Shown here: piece after piece, positions 8,179 through 16,559 of the stretch
Layout: each line of letters starts with the position of its first letter
Position numbering within the stretch: the stretch's first letter is position 1
Assembly: GCF_015160855.1 (NCBI RefSeq)
Contig: NZ_CP063373.1
Location: forward strand, 4,278,001-4,342,000
Direction of reading: 5' to 3'
DNA: 64,000 nt
Source: Streptomyces ferrugineus
GTDB lineage: Bacteria; Actinomycetota; Actinomycetes; Streptomycetales; Streptomycetaceae
The notes under the pieces: model-generated
The model's input: only the letters and a program-made list of their open reading frames with translations
Database searches by the model: none
Told to the model about the DNA's origin: nothing
Position numbers and translations under genes: made by a program

Positions 8179-9162
8179 ATGAACCACACGACACAGCTGC
8201 CGGACCGCGCGTCCGTGCACGCCCGGAAGGGGGCGGCCGCCACCGCCCCGCCCCCGGCCCGCGCCAGGTCGCCGCGCCGGCCCACCTCCACACAGTGGGC
8301 CGCCTGGGGATTCCTCGCCCCGGTGGCCCTCTACCTCATCCTCTTCTACGCCTATCCGCTCTACCGCAACCTCGACCTGAGCCTGCGCCACTACACCGTC
8401 CGCTCCTTCGTCCAGGGCGACGCGCCCTTCACCGGCCTGCAGAACTACCGGACCGTCCTCGACGACCCGACCTTCGCCCCTGCACTGCTGCACACCGTGG
8501 TCTTCACCGCCGTCTGCCTGTTCTTCCAGTACGCCATCGGCCTGGCCCTCGCGGTCTTCTTCAACCAGCACTTCCGGCTGTCGGCGACCCTGCGCGCCCT
8601 GTTCCTGGTGCCCTGGCTGCTGCCGCTGATCGTGTCCGCCTCGACCTGGTCGTGGATGCTCAACAGCGACTCCGGCATCGTCAACGCCGCCCTGAACCTC
8701 GTCGGCATCGGGCCGGTGAACTGGCTGACCTCGCCGTCGTGGTCGCTGACCTCGGTGATCATCGCGAACATCTGGATCGGCGTCCCCTTCAACCTGGTCG
8801 TGCTCCACAGCGGCCTGCAGTCGATCCCGAACTCGTTGTACGAGGCGGCCGCCCTCGACGGGGCGAACGCCTGGCAGCGCTTCTGGCGCGTCACCTTCCC
8901 GCTGCTGCGCCCGGTATCGGCGATCACGCTGCTGCTCGGACTGATCTACACGCTCAAGGTCTTCGACATCATCTGGATCATGACCAAGGGCGGCCCGGCG
9001 GAGTCGTCCACCACCTTCGCCACCTGGTCCTACCAACTCGGCTTCGGCAACCTCCTGCCCGCGTTCGGGCCGGGCGCCGCCGTCGGCAACCTGCTGGTCG
9101 TCGCAGCCCTGGTGTTCGGCCTCATCTACATGAAGGTCCAGCGAAAGCAGGCGCTGTCATGA
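8179..9162 (+). CDS. Sugar ABC transporter permease (MalF-like)
   Basis: A 327-residue inner-membrane protein with about six hydrophobic segments after a basic N-terminus (residues 1-38). The EAA loop that docks onto the ATPase is visible as YEAAALDGANAWQRFWRVTF, followed by PLLRP. It starts 19 bases after the lipoprotein stop, and its stop overlaps the next ATG (ATGA). Together with the next gene it should form the translocation pore for the sugar bound by the 6915-8159 lipoprotein. Confidence 0.92.
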   Translation: MNHTTQLPDRASVHARKGAAATAPPPARARSPRRPTSTQWAAWGFLAPVALYLILFYAYPLYRNLDLSLRHYTVRSFVQGDAPFTGLQNYRTVLDDPTFAPALLHTVVFTAVCLFFQYAIGLALAVFFNQHFRLSATLRALFLVPWLLPLIVSASTWSWMLNSDSGIVNAALNLVGIGPVNWLTSPSWSLTSVIIANIWIGVPFNLVVLHSGLQSIPNSLYEAAALDGANAWQRFWRVTFPLLRPVSAITLLLGLIYTLKVFDIIWIMTKGGPAESSTTFATWSYQLGFGNLLPAFGPGAAVGNLLVVAALVFGLIYMKVQRKQALS

Positions 9163-9983
9163 ACCGAAGCACCCACCGCACATGGTGGAAGACGGCCACC
9201 GGCCTCCTGCTGACCGGGATCATGCTCTTCCCGGTCTACTGGATGCTCAACGTGTCCTTCACCCGCGACCAGGACATGCGCAAGAGCCCACCCGACCTGT
9301 TCCCCGCCCACGGCACCCTGGCCGGCTACCGCACCGTCCTCGACGAGCAACTGCCCTACCTCGGCACCAGCCTCGTCATCGGCCTCGGCACGGTCGCGGT
9401 GACCGTCGCCCTGTCCGCACCCGCCGGCTACGCCCTGGCCAAGCTGCGCCCACGCGGCGGCGGCCTGCTGAGCTTCGTCCTGCTGGCCGCCCAGATGATC
9501 CCCGGCATCATCATGGCGATGGGCTTCTACGCCATCTACCTCCAACTCGGCCTGCTCCAGTCCGTCCCCGGCCTGATCGTCGCCGACTCCACCCTGGCCG
9601 TCCCGTTCGCGGTGCTCATCTTCACCGCCTTCATGTCCGGCATCCCCGGCGAACTCCTCCAGGCCGCGAAGACCGACGGAGCCGGCGCGCTGCGCACCTT
9701 CTGGTCGATCGTGCTGCCGATGAGCCGCAACGCCGTCGTCACGGTGTCGCTGTTCGCGTTCCTGTGGTCCTGGTCCGACTTCGTGTTCGCCGGCACCCTC
9801 GTCAACGGCGGTCCGCACGAGCCGATCACCCTGGGCATCTACCACTACATCGGCAACAACAACCAGGAGTGGAACGCCATCATGGCCACCGCCGTCGTGG
9901 CCTCGCTGCCCGCCGCGGTGATCCTCGTCCTCGCCCAGCGCTACGTCGCCGCCGGTGTGACCGCCGGAGCCGTCAAGGACTGA
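9159..9983 (+). CDS. Sugar ABC transporter permease (MalG-like)
   Basis: A 274-residue membrane protein. ATG 9159 overlaps the stop of the preceding permease by four bases, indicating translational coupling. The EAA loop appears as LLQAAKTDGAGALRTFWSIV, followed by LPMSR, and six hydrophobic spans are visible. It pairs with the MalF-like permease in the same importer. The upstream region of this frame is an artefact of the overlap, so the start is well fixed. Confidence 0.92.
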   Translation: MNRSTHRTWWKTATGLLLTGIMLFPVYWMLNVSFTRDQDMRKSPPDLFPAHGTLAGYRTVLDEQLPYLGTSLVIGLGTVAVTVALSAPAGYALAKLRPRGGGLLSFVLLAAQMIPGIIMAMGFYAIYLQLGLLQSVPGLIVADSTLAVPFAVLIFTAFMSGIPGELLQAAKTDGAGALRTFWSIVLPMSRNAVVTVSLFAFLWSWSDFVFAGTLVNGGPHEPITLGIYHYIGNNNQEWNAIMATAVVASLPAAVILVLAQRYVAAGVTAGAVKD

Positions 9984-10063
9984 GCTCCACCATCCCGTCT
10001 CGACCCAGCCGGCCCCCACCCCGGTCGGCCGGTCCGACCTGCACGAGAAACGAGTCACGCCTC

Positions 10064-11794
10064 ATGACCGCCGCCACCCCCGGCCCGGCCTTCTCCGTCC
10101 GCGACATCCCGTTCAGCACGTACGGATCCTGGTTCGACATCTCACCCGTGGTCGCGGAGAAGGCCTACGCCGACGACCTCCACCTCGTCTCGCACCAGAA
10201 CGGCATGCACGCCGTCCTGCGCCTGATCCCGCTGGACCCTTCGACGGGCGCCCGCGCCGAGACCGGCGTCGAGGCGACACCGGCCCTGCTCAGCTGGATC
10301 GGCACGGGCGGACGCGTCGACCTCGGCTACGAGTCACCGGACACCGTGCGCCTGCGGGGGAGCGGGCTGGACATCAGGGTGTGTGCCGCCGCGCAGGCGC
10401 TGACCCCGTTCAGCGGCACGTACTTCTTCCACGATCCGGCAGCCGACGCGCACGTGTTCACGTCGTACGAGACCGGACGCCGCTACCGGATCACCGTGCT
10501 GTCCGGCACCGTCGCCGGCACAACCGGTGCCCAGGGACTGGGCGGCACCGACCGTGGTCTCGTCGTGACCGCGGAGGCGGGCGGAGCCTGGGAGATCGCG
10601 ATCGAGGAACTCGACACCGCGCGCCCGCCGTACACGTCCGCGGCGACCTTCGACGAGATCGTGGAGACCGCCCGGCAGTCCTTTACGCACTTCGTCGACG
10701 CGGTGGCCCCGTGGCGCTCGTCCACCACCCCGGCCGCCGAACTCGCCGCCTACGTCGTCTGGTCGGCGACCGTACGACCGACGGGCCTGGTCACCCGGCC
10801 CGCCGTGCTGATGTCCAAGCACTGGATGGACAAGGTGTGGAGCTGGGACCACTGCTTCAACGCCCTTGCCCTGGCCCCCGGTTGCCCCGAACTGGCCCTG
10901 GACCAGTTCGCCCTGCCCTTCGACCACCAGGACGAGAGCGGTGCGCTGCCGGACTCGGTCACGCACTCCGAGGTGCTCTACAACTTCGTCAAACCCCCGA
11001 TCCACGGCTGGGCTTTCAGCCGGCTGCGCCGTCGGCTGCCGACGCCTCCCGGCCGGGAGGAGCTGACGGAGACGTACCGGCGCCTGGCGCGCTGGACCGA
11101 GTTCTGGCTCACCGCGCGGCGGGCCCCGGGGGCCATACTGGCCCACTACCAGCACGGCAACGACAGCGGCTGGGACAACGCCACCACCTTCGACCCCGAG
11201 CGCGTCGTGGTCACCGCCGACCTGGCCGCGTTCCTCGTCCTCCAGCTCCATGAACTCGCCTACCTGGCAAGGGAACTGGACATGGCCGACGAGGCGGACG
11301 GGTGGACGCGGGCGGCCGGGACCATCCAGGCGGCGCTGCTCGACGAGCTCTGGGCCGACGGCAGGTTCGTCGCCAGGGGAGTCGCCGGCGGGGACACCTG
11401 GAGCAGCGCCGGCCTCCTCGACCTGATGCCCGTCGTGCTGGGCGAGCATCTGCCCGACGAGATCAGCAGCACGCTGGCCGACCACGTCAAGGCCCATCTG
11501 ACGCCGTACGGCCTCGCCACCGAGCTGCCCAGCTCACCGCACTACCTCGCCGACGGCTACTGGCGAGGCCCGATCTGGGCTCCCGCGACCATCCTCATCG
11601 AGGACGGTCTGCGCCGCGCCGGGCACCACCGGCTGGCCGACGACATCAGTGCCCGCTTCCGCGCCCTGTGCGAGACCCATGGCTTCGCGGAGAACTTCGA
11701 CGCCCTGACCGGCACGGGTCTGCGCGACCGCGCCTACACCTGGACCGCCAGCAGCTACCTCCTCCTCGCCGAGGCACACGCACGCCGGGAGTGA
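10064..11794 (+). CDS. Cytosolic GH63-like (MGH1-type) alpha-glycosidase
   Basis: A 576-residue protein without a signal peptide. Residues about 1-190 resemble the N-terminal beta-sandwich and 200-570 the (alpha/alpha)6 catalytic barrel of the GH63/mannosylglycerate-hydrolase group. Visible motifs are KVWSWDHCFNALAL, NDSGWDNAT (Asp, probable acid), YWRGPIWAP and GFAENFDALTG (Glu, probable base). It lies 80 bases after the permease and should be in the same LacI-controlled operon, hydrolysing the imported di- or oligosaccharide. A glucoside or mannoside is likely but the exact linkage is unknown. ATG 10064 is taken as the start because homology begins there. Confidence 0.85.
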   Translation: MTAATPGPAFSVRDIPFSTYGSWFDISPVVAEKAYADDLHLVSHQNGMHAVLRLIPLDPSTGARAETGVEATPALLSWIGTGGRVDLGYESPDTVRLRGSGLDIRVCAAAQALTPFSGTYFFHDPAADAHVFTSYETGRRYRITVLSGTVAGTTGAQGLGGTDRGLVVTAEAGGAWEIAIEELDTARPPYTSAATFDEIVETARQSFTHFVDAVAPWRSSTTPAAELAAYVVWSATVRPTGLVTRPAVLMSKHWMDKVWSWDHCFNALALAPGCPELALDQFALPFDHQDESGALPDSVTHSEVLYNFVKPPIHGWAFSRLRRRLPTPPGREELTETYRRLARWTEFWLTARRAPGAILAHYQHGNDSGWDNATTFDPERVVVTADLAAFLVLQLHELAYLARELDMADEADGWTRAAGTIQAALLDELWADGRFVARGVAGGDTWSSAGLLDLMPVVLGEHLPDEISSTLADHVKAHLTPYGLATELPSSPHYLADGYWRGPIWAPATILIEDGLRRAGHHRLADDISARFRALCETHGFAENFDALTGTGLRDRAYTWTASSYLLLAEAHARRE

Positions 11795-11905
11795 ACGGCG
11801 CACGACCATCCGGACGTCGTTCCGCGTGGCGAGTGCCCGGGCGTGGTGGCTCGTGGTGTGCCCTGAGATGTCAGGACGGCTCACCCGTGAATGGAGACAC
11901 CCGGC

Positions 11906-12298
11906 ATGCTCGGACAATCGAAGGCGTTCAGTGGCTTCTCGGTCGACGACCTCGGACAGGCCCGCCGGTTCTACGGCGAGACACTCGGCCTCGACGTGGC
12001 GGAGACCGGCGAAGGGGACATGCGCATGCTGACCATCAAGCTCGGCACCGGCGCCCAGGTGTTCGTCTACCCCAAGGAGACGCACACCCCCGCCACCTTC
12101 ACGATCCTCAACTTCCCCGTGGACGACATCGAGGCCGCCGTCGCGGAACTGACAGGGCGTGGCGTGACCTTCGAGCGCTATTCCGGCTTCGACCACGACG
12201 ACAAGGGCATCGTCCGGGTCGGCAACGGCGGACCCACGGCGATCGCATGGTTCACCGACCCCGCCGGGAACGTCCTCTCCGTGCTCCAGGAGAACTGA
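11906..12298 (+). CDS. VOC-family (glyoxalase/bleomycin-resistance fold) protein
   Basis: A 130-residue protein with the two beta-alpha-beta-beta-beta modules of the vicinal-oxygen-chelate fold: [20 protein letters not shown] at the N-terminus and [13 protein letters not shown] at the C-terminus. ATG 11906 is favoured over ATG 11891 because GGAGA (11893-11897) then sits 8 bases upstream. VOC proteins range from glyoxalases to antibiotic-binding proteins and dioxygenases. Nothing here fixes the substrate. It follows the GH63-like gene by about 110 bases and need not be in that operon. Confidence 0.85.
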   Translation: MLGQSKAFSGFSVDDLGQARRFYGETLGLDVAETGEGDMRMLTIKLGTGAQVFVYPKETHTPATFTILNFPVDDIEAAVAELTGRGVTFERYSGFDHDDKGIVRVGNGGPTAIAWFTDPAGNVLSVLQEN

Positions 12299-12306
12299 CC
12301 GGAGGG

Positions 12307-12402
12307 CTACCGCCGTCGCACGGGCCAGTCGGCGACCTCGCCGACGAGCTCGTCGAGGCGGAAGGCGTCGGGGCCGGCGACCTCCACCACGCCGTCGACC
12401 GG
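12307..12402 (-). pseudogene. Remnant of an NmrA-like NAD(P)-binding protein (C-terminal scrap)
   Basis: On the minus strand the segment DGVVEVAGPDAFRLDELV is read, followed shortly by a stop at 12307. G-P-x-x-F-x-L-D-E-L is the C-terminal signature of NmrA/SDR-type sugar-nucleotide epimerase-like proteins. Upstream of residue 34 of this frame the sequence no longer resembles the family, and no start or Rossmann motif (GxxGxxG) exists. About 30 of some 250 residues survive, so this is a decayed gene. Confidence 0.55.
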
Positions 12403-12509
12403 CGCGCCATGGCGGTGTGGCACACGGGGGCGGCGCGAGTTCATCGGTGGCGCGGGCCGCTGGGGCAGGCGGGCCTGAGGGCGATGTCGGGGTGGATGCA
12501 TGGCTCGCT

Positions 12510-12945
12510 GCGGGGCACGTACGTAATCCGGCCCGCCCGCCCCGAGCAGGGTGTCCCAGTGACCGCGAGTAGGCGGCGGCCGCGCGGCGCCTCGCCGACG
12601 CCGTGCAGGCCGCGGCGTCGGTGCTCTGGTCCTCGGGGCGGACCCGGACCCCGCCCATCGAGTAGTGCGCGGTGGGTGTGATCTCGATCGGCACGCGGGT
12701 GCTGTCCAGCATCTGCAGGTCGAGAAGGGCCTGATTAGCCGCGGGGGAGCCGGTTCATGATCGTCTCGGCGTTGCGCAGGCTCCCCCCATCACCGCGTGC
12801 GGCCGGAGCCGTAGGCCTCCAAGACCGAGCCCTGGGTGACGATCTTCACCGTGCGCGGGTCGGCGGGCAGACAGCTCTCCTCGACCGCGAGGGCGTCGGC
12901 ACCGGCCTCGGCCGGTTCGATCGCCGCTCGCGGTCCGGCACCGCC
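12510..12945 (-). pseudogene. Decayed flavoprotein (succinate dehydrogenase/fumarate reductase/aspartate oxidase-like), two fragments
   Basis: Minus strand. Near 12940-12880 one frame reads TGGAGPRAAIEPAEAGADAL followed by AVEES, a recognisable FAD-binding GGxAGxxAAxEAxEAGA start. Near 12720-12610 another frame reads LDLQMLDSTRVPIEITPTAH followed by YSMGGVRV, the highly conserved HYSMGG active-site region of SdhA/FrdA/NadB-type flavoproteins, then GLHGVGEA after a frame change. The central few hundred codons are missing and stops interrupt the frames. It is therefore a deletion- and frameshift-ridden remnant. It abuts the AhpD-like gene, whose stop is at 12948. Confidence 0.6.
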
Positions 12946-12947
12946 GG

Positions 12948-13421
12948 TCAGCCGAACTGGCCGGGTCGGTAGTCCCCGGCGGGCTGCTGGTTGATGACGT
13001 TGATGCGGTTGTAGGCGTTGATGACGGCCAGGAGCGAGATCAGCGCCACGAGCTGGTCCTCGTCGAAGTGCTTGGCGGCCGCCGCCCACGCCTCGTCGGT
13101 GACGCCACCGGCCGCGTCGGCGATACGGGTGCCCTGCTCCGCCAGCTCCAGGGCGGCGCGTTCGGCCTCCGTGAAGACCTCGGCCTCCCTCCAGGCCGCC
13201 ACCAGGTGCAGGCGCTGCGCGGTCTCGCCGGCCTGGGCGGCGTCCTTGATGTGCATGTCGGTGCAGAATCCGCAGCCGTTGATCTGGCTGGCGCGGATCT
13301 TCACCAGCTCCTGGACGGTGCCCGGCAGGGCGGAGTCCGACAGCAGCTTGCTGGCCGAGTTGATGTGCCGCAGGACCTTTCCCGCGAGGGGGTTGCCGAA
13401 GTAGTCGAGACGCGGTTCCAC
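12948..13421 (-). CDS. AhpD-like carboxymuconolactone decarboxylase family protein
   Basis: A 157-residue protein with the all-helical CMD/AhpD fold. The redox motif C50-x-x-C53 with His57 is visible in QINGCGFCTDMH, as in AhpD-type alkylhydroperoxidases. GTG 13421 is chosen because AGGAG (complement of 13428-13432) lies 6-10 bases upstream and homology starts there; the much longer open frame upstream is a high-GC artefact. A peroxide-reducing or thiol-redox role is likely in the cytosol. It diverges from the 13.7-17.65 kb operon across 270 bases. The material directly downstream is a gene graveyard. Confidence 0.88.
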   Translation of the reverse strand: MEPRLDYFGNPLAGKVLRHINSASKLLSDSALPGTVQELVKIRASQINGCGFCTDMHIKDAAQAGETAQRLHLVAAWREAEVFTEAERAALELAEQGTRIADAAGGVTDEAWAAAAKHFDEDQLVALISLLAVINAYNRINVINQQPAGDYRPGQFG

Positions 13422-13692
13422 GATGATCTCCTGTCTGTGGGGCGGGTTTCCACACCACTGACCGGGGTGGACCGATCCTTGTGACAGCACTCCGTGTGTG
13501 AGCCGCGTCTCACGGTTGTCCGCGGGCGCACGCAATTCCTGACAGCCTTTCAGTTGACTTCGGCCACCGCCCGCCGGTGCCCTGAATGTTGAAGAAGTGA
13601 CGTATGGCACCCTGTGGGAAAAGATGCGCGCTTTGTGACTGTGTGGTGCTCTGGTTGTGGAGGCTATGGCTGACCCCAGAGGAGATGGTGAT

Positions 13693-13878
13693 ATGCCTTC
13701 CATTGACAAGGCGATCCAGGACACGACCGGCGTGCGGACCGACCTCGAAGCGGCACTCGACCCCGCTGAGCCCGACGGCGTCTTCCGCGACAGCCGTGAG
13801 TGCGCCGCGCTGGCGCTACTCTCCGCAGACACCAAGCTGCTGCTGTCCCCGCCGACCCCTCGCCCGAAGAAGGGCTGA
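13693..13878 (+). CDS. Small 61-residue protein heading an unknown operon (possible precursor peptide)
   Basis: Unrecognised. ATG 13693 has an excellent AGAGGAGA 8 bases upstream; an alternative ATG at 13666 has GGAGG only 2 bases away. The peptide is soluble and has one Cys (RECAAL). Its N-terminal half is acidic and helix-prone (IDKAIQDTTGVRTDLEAALD). Its C-terminus is basic and proline-rich (LLSPPTPRPKKG). It is followed after 22 bases by the first of four overlapping genes, ending in a beta-lactamase-fold hydrolase. The size, leader-like charge split and first position in the operon are compatible with a modified-peptide precursor, but a small accessory subunit is equally possible. Confidence 0.6.
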   Translation: MPSIDKAIQDTTGVRTDLEAALDPAEPDGVFRDSRECAALALLSADTKLLLSPPTPRPKKG

Positions 13879-13900
13879 GCGGACCGACGGGAGCGACTGA

Positions 13901-14611
13901 ATGGACCAGTCAGGCACTTCGGCCCTGTTGCAGGGCGCGGTGCAGGACATTGCGTCCGACGTGGTCTCCGCCCTGCGGGGCGGAGACCACGTGCGCATGT
14001 CCGGCACGATGGCGGTGGACGACATCGAGGGCGGCCTCTCCCTCGCGGCCGTACGGGTGTTGGGAGCGGACCTGCTGCTGCCGCACGTCCTCTTCCCGAC
14101 TCCGCCCGCCCCGGAGGCACTTGCCGTGTTCCGCAGAACGGTGGAGGCCTTCCCGCCACGCCCCGACGCGGCACCCACCGTCCTGTGGAGCCACTGGGCC
14201 ATGCGCCGCACCCTGCGGCGCCTGGACTCACCGCTGAACGGCCCGCCCGCAGTCGACGCGGACCCCCAACCCGACGCCGGGTGGCTCGACGACGCGCCCT
14301 GGCAGACCCTGACCCACCAACTCGCCGTACTGGCACCCCTCGCGCTGCCCGGCGAGGACTGCGCCGTGACCCGCGCGGCCCGGCGCCGCCCGGTCGACGT
14401 GTCCCGGGGCTTCGTACGCGCGGTACGCCGCCGCGACTGGCAGCAGGCCGCCGGAGCGGGACGCTGGCTGACCCTGCTCGACGGGGTGCCGGACACCCTC
14501 GGCCTCGAAACAGGGCTGGACTTCGTCGAGTTGATGGGCGGCTCCGACCCCCGGGTGGCCCTCCAGGTACAGGCGGCACGGGTCATGCGGGCCGCCGGGG
14601 CGCTCGTATGA
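13901..14611 (+). CDS. Unknown protein of the 13.7-17.65 kb operon
   Basis: A 236-residue soluble protein I do not recognise. Visible features are an acidic N-terminal helix region, a Pro-rich middle (about residues 90-150) and an Arg-rich stretch (RAARRRPVDVSRGFVRAVRR) around residue 170. There is no signal peptide, membrane span or classical catalytic motif. It starts 22 bases after the 61-residue ORF, and its stop overlaps the start of the next gene by four bases (ATGA). It is therefore almost certainly co-translated with the paralogous pair and the serine hydrolase downstream. Confidence 0.75.
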   Translation: MDQSGTSALLQGAVQDIASDVVSALRGGDHVRMSGTMAVDDIEGGLSLAAVRVLGADLLLPHVLFPTPPAPEALAVFRRTVEAFPPRPDAAPTVLWSHWAMRRTLRRLDSPLNGPPAVDADPQPDAGWLDDAPWQTLTHQLAVLAPLALPGEDCAVTRAARRRPVDVSRGFVRAVRRRDWQQAAGAGRWLTLLDGVPDTLGLETGLDFVELMGGSDPRVALQVQAARVMRAAGALV

Positions 14612-15642
14612 CAGCCATGGGCGTCGGCGAGATCCGCGAGGTGGGCGCCGCGGCGTTCGCCTGGCTGTCCGCGCACCGCGCCGACTTCGCGCTGGGCGAG
14701 GACGCGTTCACCGCCGACGGCCACGTGGACGTCACCTGGAAACCGCTCGGGGAACTCGCCCAGACCTGCCAGAGCGTACGGTCCCACCTGGCGCCGTCGG
14801 ACCCGCTGCACGCGTGCGCGTCCGACCTGCTGCGGTTCGCCTGGCAGCAGACCGGACGGGGTGAACTCTTCGTACGCCTCCAGCGGTTGGAGCCCTTCGC
14901 GACCTACCCCCTGGAGGTCTACTCCGTCTTCGCCGCGGCCGGGCTGCGGCATCCCGGGTACGAGGCCGCCGCCGCCACGACCGCCCGCACCCGGGGCTGG
15001 CGGCTCACCGAACAGGAACCCACGCGCCGGCTCGGTGTGCTGAAGGCCGAGCGGCGCAGCGGCATCCACCGGCCTGACGAGTCCGCGCAGGTACTGCGGC
15101 GCACCTGGCTGGGCGGACTGCCGGAACCGTGGACGTTCGAGCGCTCCTCGGGGTACGCGCTCACCCACGTCGTCTTCCACGTCACCGACTGGGGCCGCAC
15201 CCCCGCGGGCGTCCCCGCGGACGTGGCCGCGTATCTGGAGCACTGGCTGCCGTCCTGGCTCGACACCTGCCTGGACGCCGGGATGTGGGACCTGAGCTGT
15301 GAACTGCTCGTCGTGGCCGCGAGCCTGCCCGACCCGCCCGACCTGGCGACCTTTCGCAGTGCCTGGACCCGGATCGCGACGGCGCAGCACGACTCCGGCG
15401 CGCTCCCCCAGGAGGCTCCCCCGGAGGACCCGAAGGACCCGGAGGACCCGGAGGACCCGGGCCCGGAGCCGGACTTCCTGCACTGCTACCACTCCACCCT
15501 GATGGCCGCCTTCGCCGCGGCCCAGACCCTCAAGCGCCTCAGCGGCGCGACCGACGACGACACCGAAGCGGGCGGCGCCGGTCACGCGTCGTACGCGGGC
15601 CGCACGCACACCCGCCACGGGGGACAAGGAGTGCCCGGATGA
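14608..15642 (+). CDS. Paralogue A of an actinobacterial unknown family (DUF6895-like)
   Basis: A 344-residue protein clearly homologous to the next gene product. Shared landmarks are W-K-P-L-G-E-L near residue 45, RRLGVLKAERR versus RRLGLAAFQRR, LPEPWT, then YALTHVVFHVTDWG (His187, His191, Asp194) and a C-terminal HCYHSTLMAAFA. The invariant H-x3-H-x2-D plus a late His look like a metal site or acid/base cluster. The fold is probably an alpha-helical toroid. A 9-bp DNA repeat inserts a PEDPKDPEDPEDP acidic-proline linker near residue 275 that its paralogue lacks. ATG 14608 overlaps the previous stop; ATG 14617 is an alternative. The DUF6895 assignment is from memory of sequence style and is unverified. 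Confidence 0.7.
   Translation: MTAMGVGEIREVGAAAFAWLSAHRADFALGEDAFTADGHVDVTWKPLGELAQTCQSVRSHLAPSDPLHACASDLLRFAWQQTGRGELFVRLQRLEPFATYPLEVYSVFAAAGLRHPGYEAAAATTARTRGWRLTEQEPTRRLGVLKAERRSGIHRPDESAQVLRRTWLGGLPEPWTFERSSGYALTHVVFHVTDWGRTPAGVPADVAAYLEHWLPSWLDTCLDAGMWDLSCELLVVAASLPDPPDLATFRSAWTRIATAQHDSGALPQEAPPEDPKDPEDPEDPGPEPDFLHCYHSTLMAAFAAAQTLKRLSGATDDDTEAGGAGHASYAGRTHTRHGGQGVPG
15421..15456 (+). repeat. Four 9-bp tandem repeats within paralogue A
   Basis: Four units of ccggaggac (the second is ccgaaggac) encode a Pro-Glu-Asp/Pro-Lys-Asp linker. The paralogous gene has nothing corresponding, so this is a recent in-frame expansion and could vary in length between strains. Confidence 0.75.
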
Positions 15643-16559
15643 CCGACACCCGACTGATGCACACCGTCGGTGTCCGCGCCCTGGAGTGGCTGTGGAACCA
15701 CCGCGACGGTTTCCGGCTGGAGACCGACGTCGATCCCGAGGTCGGCTTCCTGGAGCGCTTCAAACCCGTCGGCGAACTGGCCCTGATCTGCCGGGTGCTG
15801 TTCCGCGAGGGCGTCGCCGGCTCCAAGCAGGCCGAACTGGCGCGCAAGCTCCTCGACCACACCTGGCGGCACACCCTGGACGGCGGCCGCATGCTGGTGC
15901 GCGGCCAGCGCGTCGAGCCGCTGTCGCCCATCCCCTTCGAGGTGTACCTCCCGTACAAGGAACTCGGCTACAGCGAGCCAGAGGTGGAGCGCGCCACCGT
16001 CCTCTACCACCGGCTCGAAAGCTGGTCGGCCCTGGAACTGGACCCGACCCGGCGCCTCGGACTGGCCGCGTTCCAGCGCCGCTTCGGCCTCCCGCCCCGC
16101 ACACCCGAGACGGCCCTGGTCGGCCCCACCTGGCTGGCCCGCCGGCCCGAGCCCTGGACGGTCAGCGGGCACATCGCCTACGACGTCACCCACACGGTGT
16201 TCCACCTCACCGACTGGGGCGAGCACCCCGAGGCCCTGCCGCCCGACATCGCCGACTACCTCGCGACCTGGCTGCCGGTGTGGATCGACGACTGGCTGGA
16301 CCTCGAACGCTGGGACCTGCTCGGCGAACTCCTGGTCGTGGACGCCTGCCTGCCCCGCCCCACCCTGGACGAACGGGCCTGGGAGGGCTTCGCCGCGGCG
16401 CAGCAGCCCGACGGCGCGATGCCCGCCGTACGCGCGATGCCGCAGGGCGAGCCGGACGAGGTGTTCGACATGGTCTACCACCCCACGCTGGTCGCCGCGT
16501 TCGCCTCCTTGCTGGCCACGTCCCGCGCCCTCACCGAACTGACCCACGCGGCGACATGA
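15639..16559 (+). CDS. Paralogue B of the same unknown family (DUF6895-like)
   Basis: A 306-residue soluble protein whose ATG overlaps the stop of paralogue A (ATGA). It shares the overall layout and the motif YDVTHTVFHLTDWG (His185, His189, Asp192), WLPVWIDDWLDLERWDLLGE, and the late VYHPTLVAAFA. Retention of both His residues, the Asp and the late His in both copies suggests they are functional residues. Tandem, translationally coupled paralogues often form a heterodimer. No membrane segments are visible. Its stop overlaps the next gene by four bases. Confidence 0.75.
   Translation: MTDTRLMHTVGVRALEWLWNHRDGFRLETDVDPEVGFLERFKPVGELALICRVLFREGVAGSKQAELARKLLDHTWRHTLDGGRMLVRGQRVEPLSPIPFEVYLPYKELGYSEPEVERATVLYHRLESWSALELDPTRRLGLAAFQRRFGLPPRTPETALVGPTWLARRPEPWTVSGHIAYDVTHTVFHLTDWGEHPEALPPDIADYLATWLPVWIDDWLDLERWDLLGELLVVDACLPRPTLDERAWEGFAAAQQPDGAMPAVRAMPQGEPDEVFDMVYHPTLVAAFASLLATSRALTELTHAAT

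Noticed and set aside
9182..10063. Upstream extension of the GH63-like gene frame over the second permease
   Set aside because: The extension is out of frame with the MalG-like permease and gives an Arg/Pro-rich translation; the enzyme fold starts at 10064.
12948..14579. A 543-codon minus frame giving the AhpD-like protein a very long N-terminus
   Set aside because: Homology starts at GTG 13421 behind a good ribosome-binding site. The upstream part is opposite the unknown operon and has no family features.
15421..15456. Considered as a DNA-level regulatory repeat
   Set aside because: It is in frame within a coding region and translates into a simple acidic-proline linker; a coding expansion explains it.
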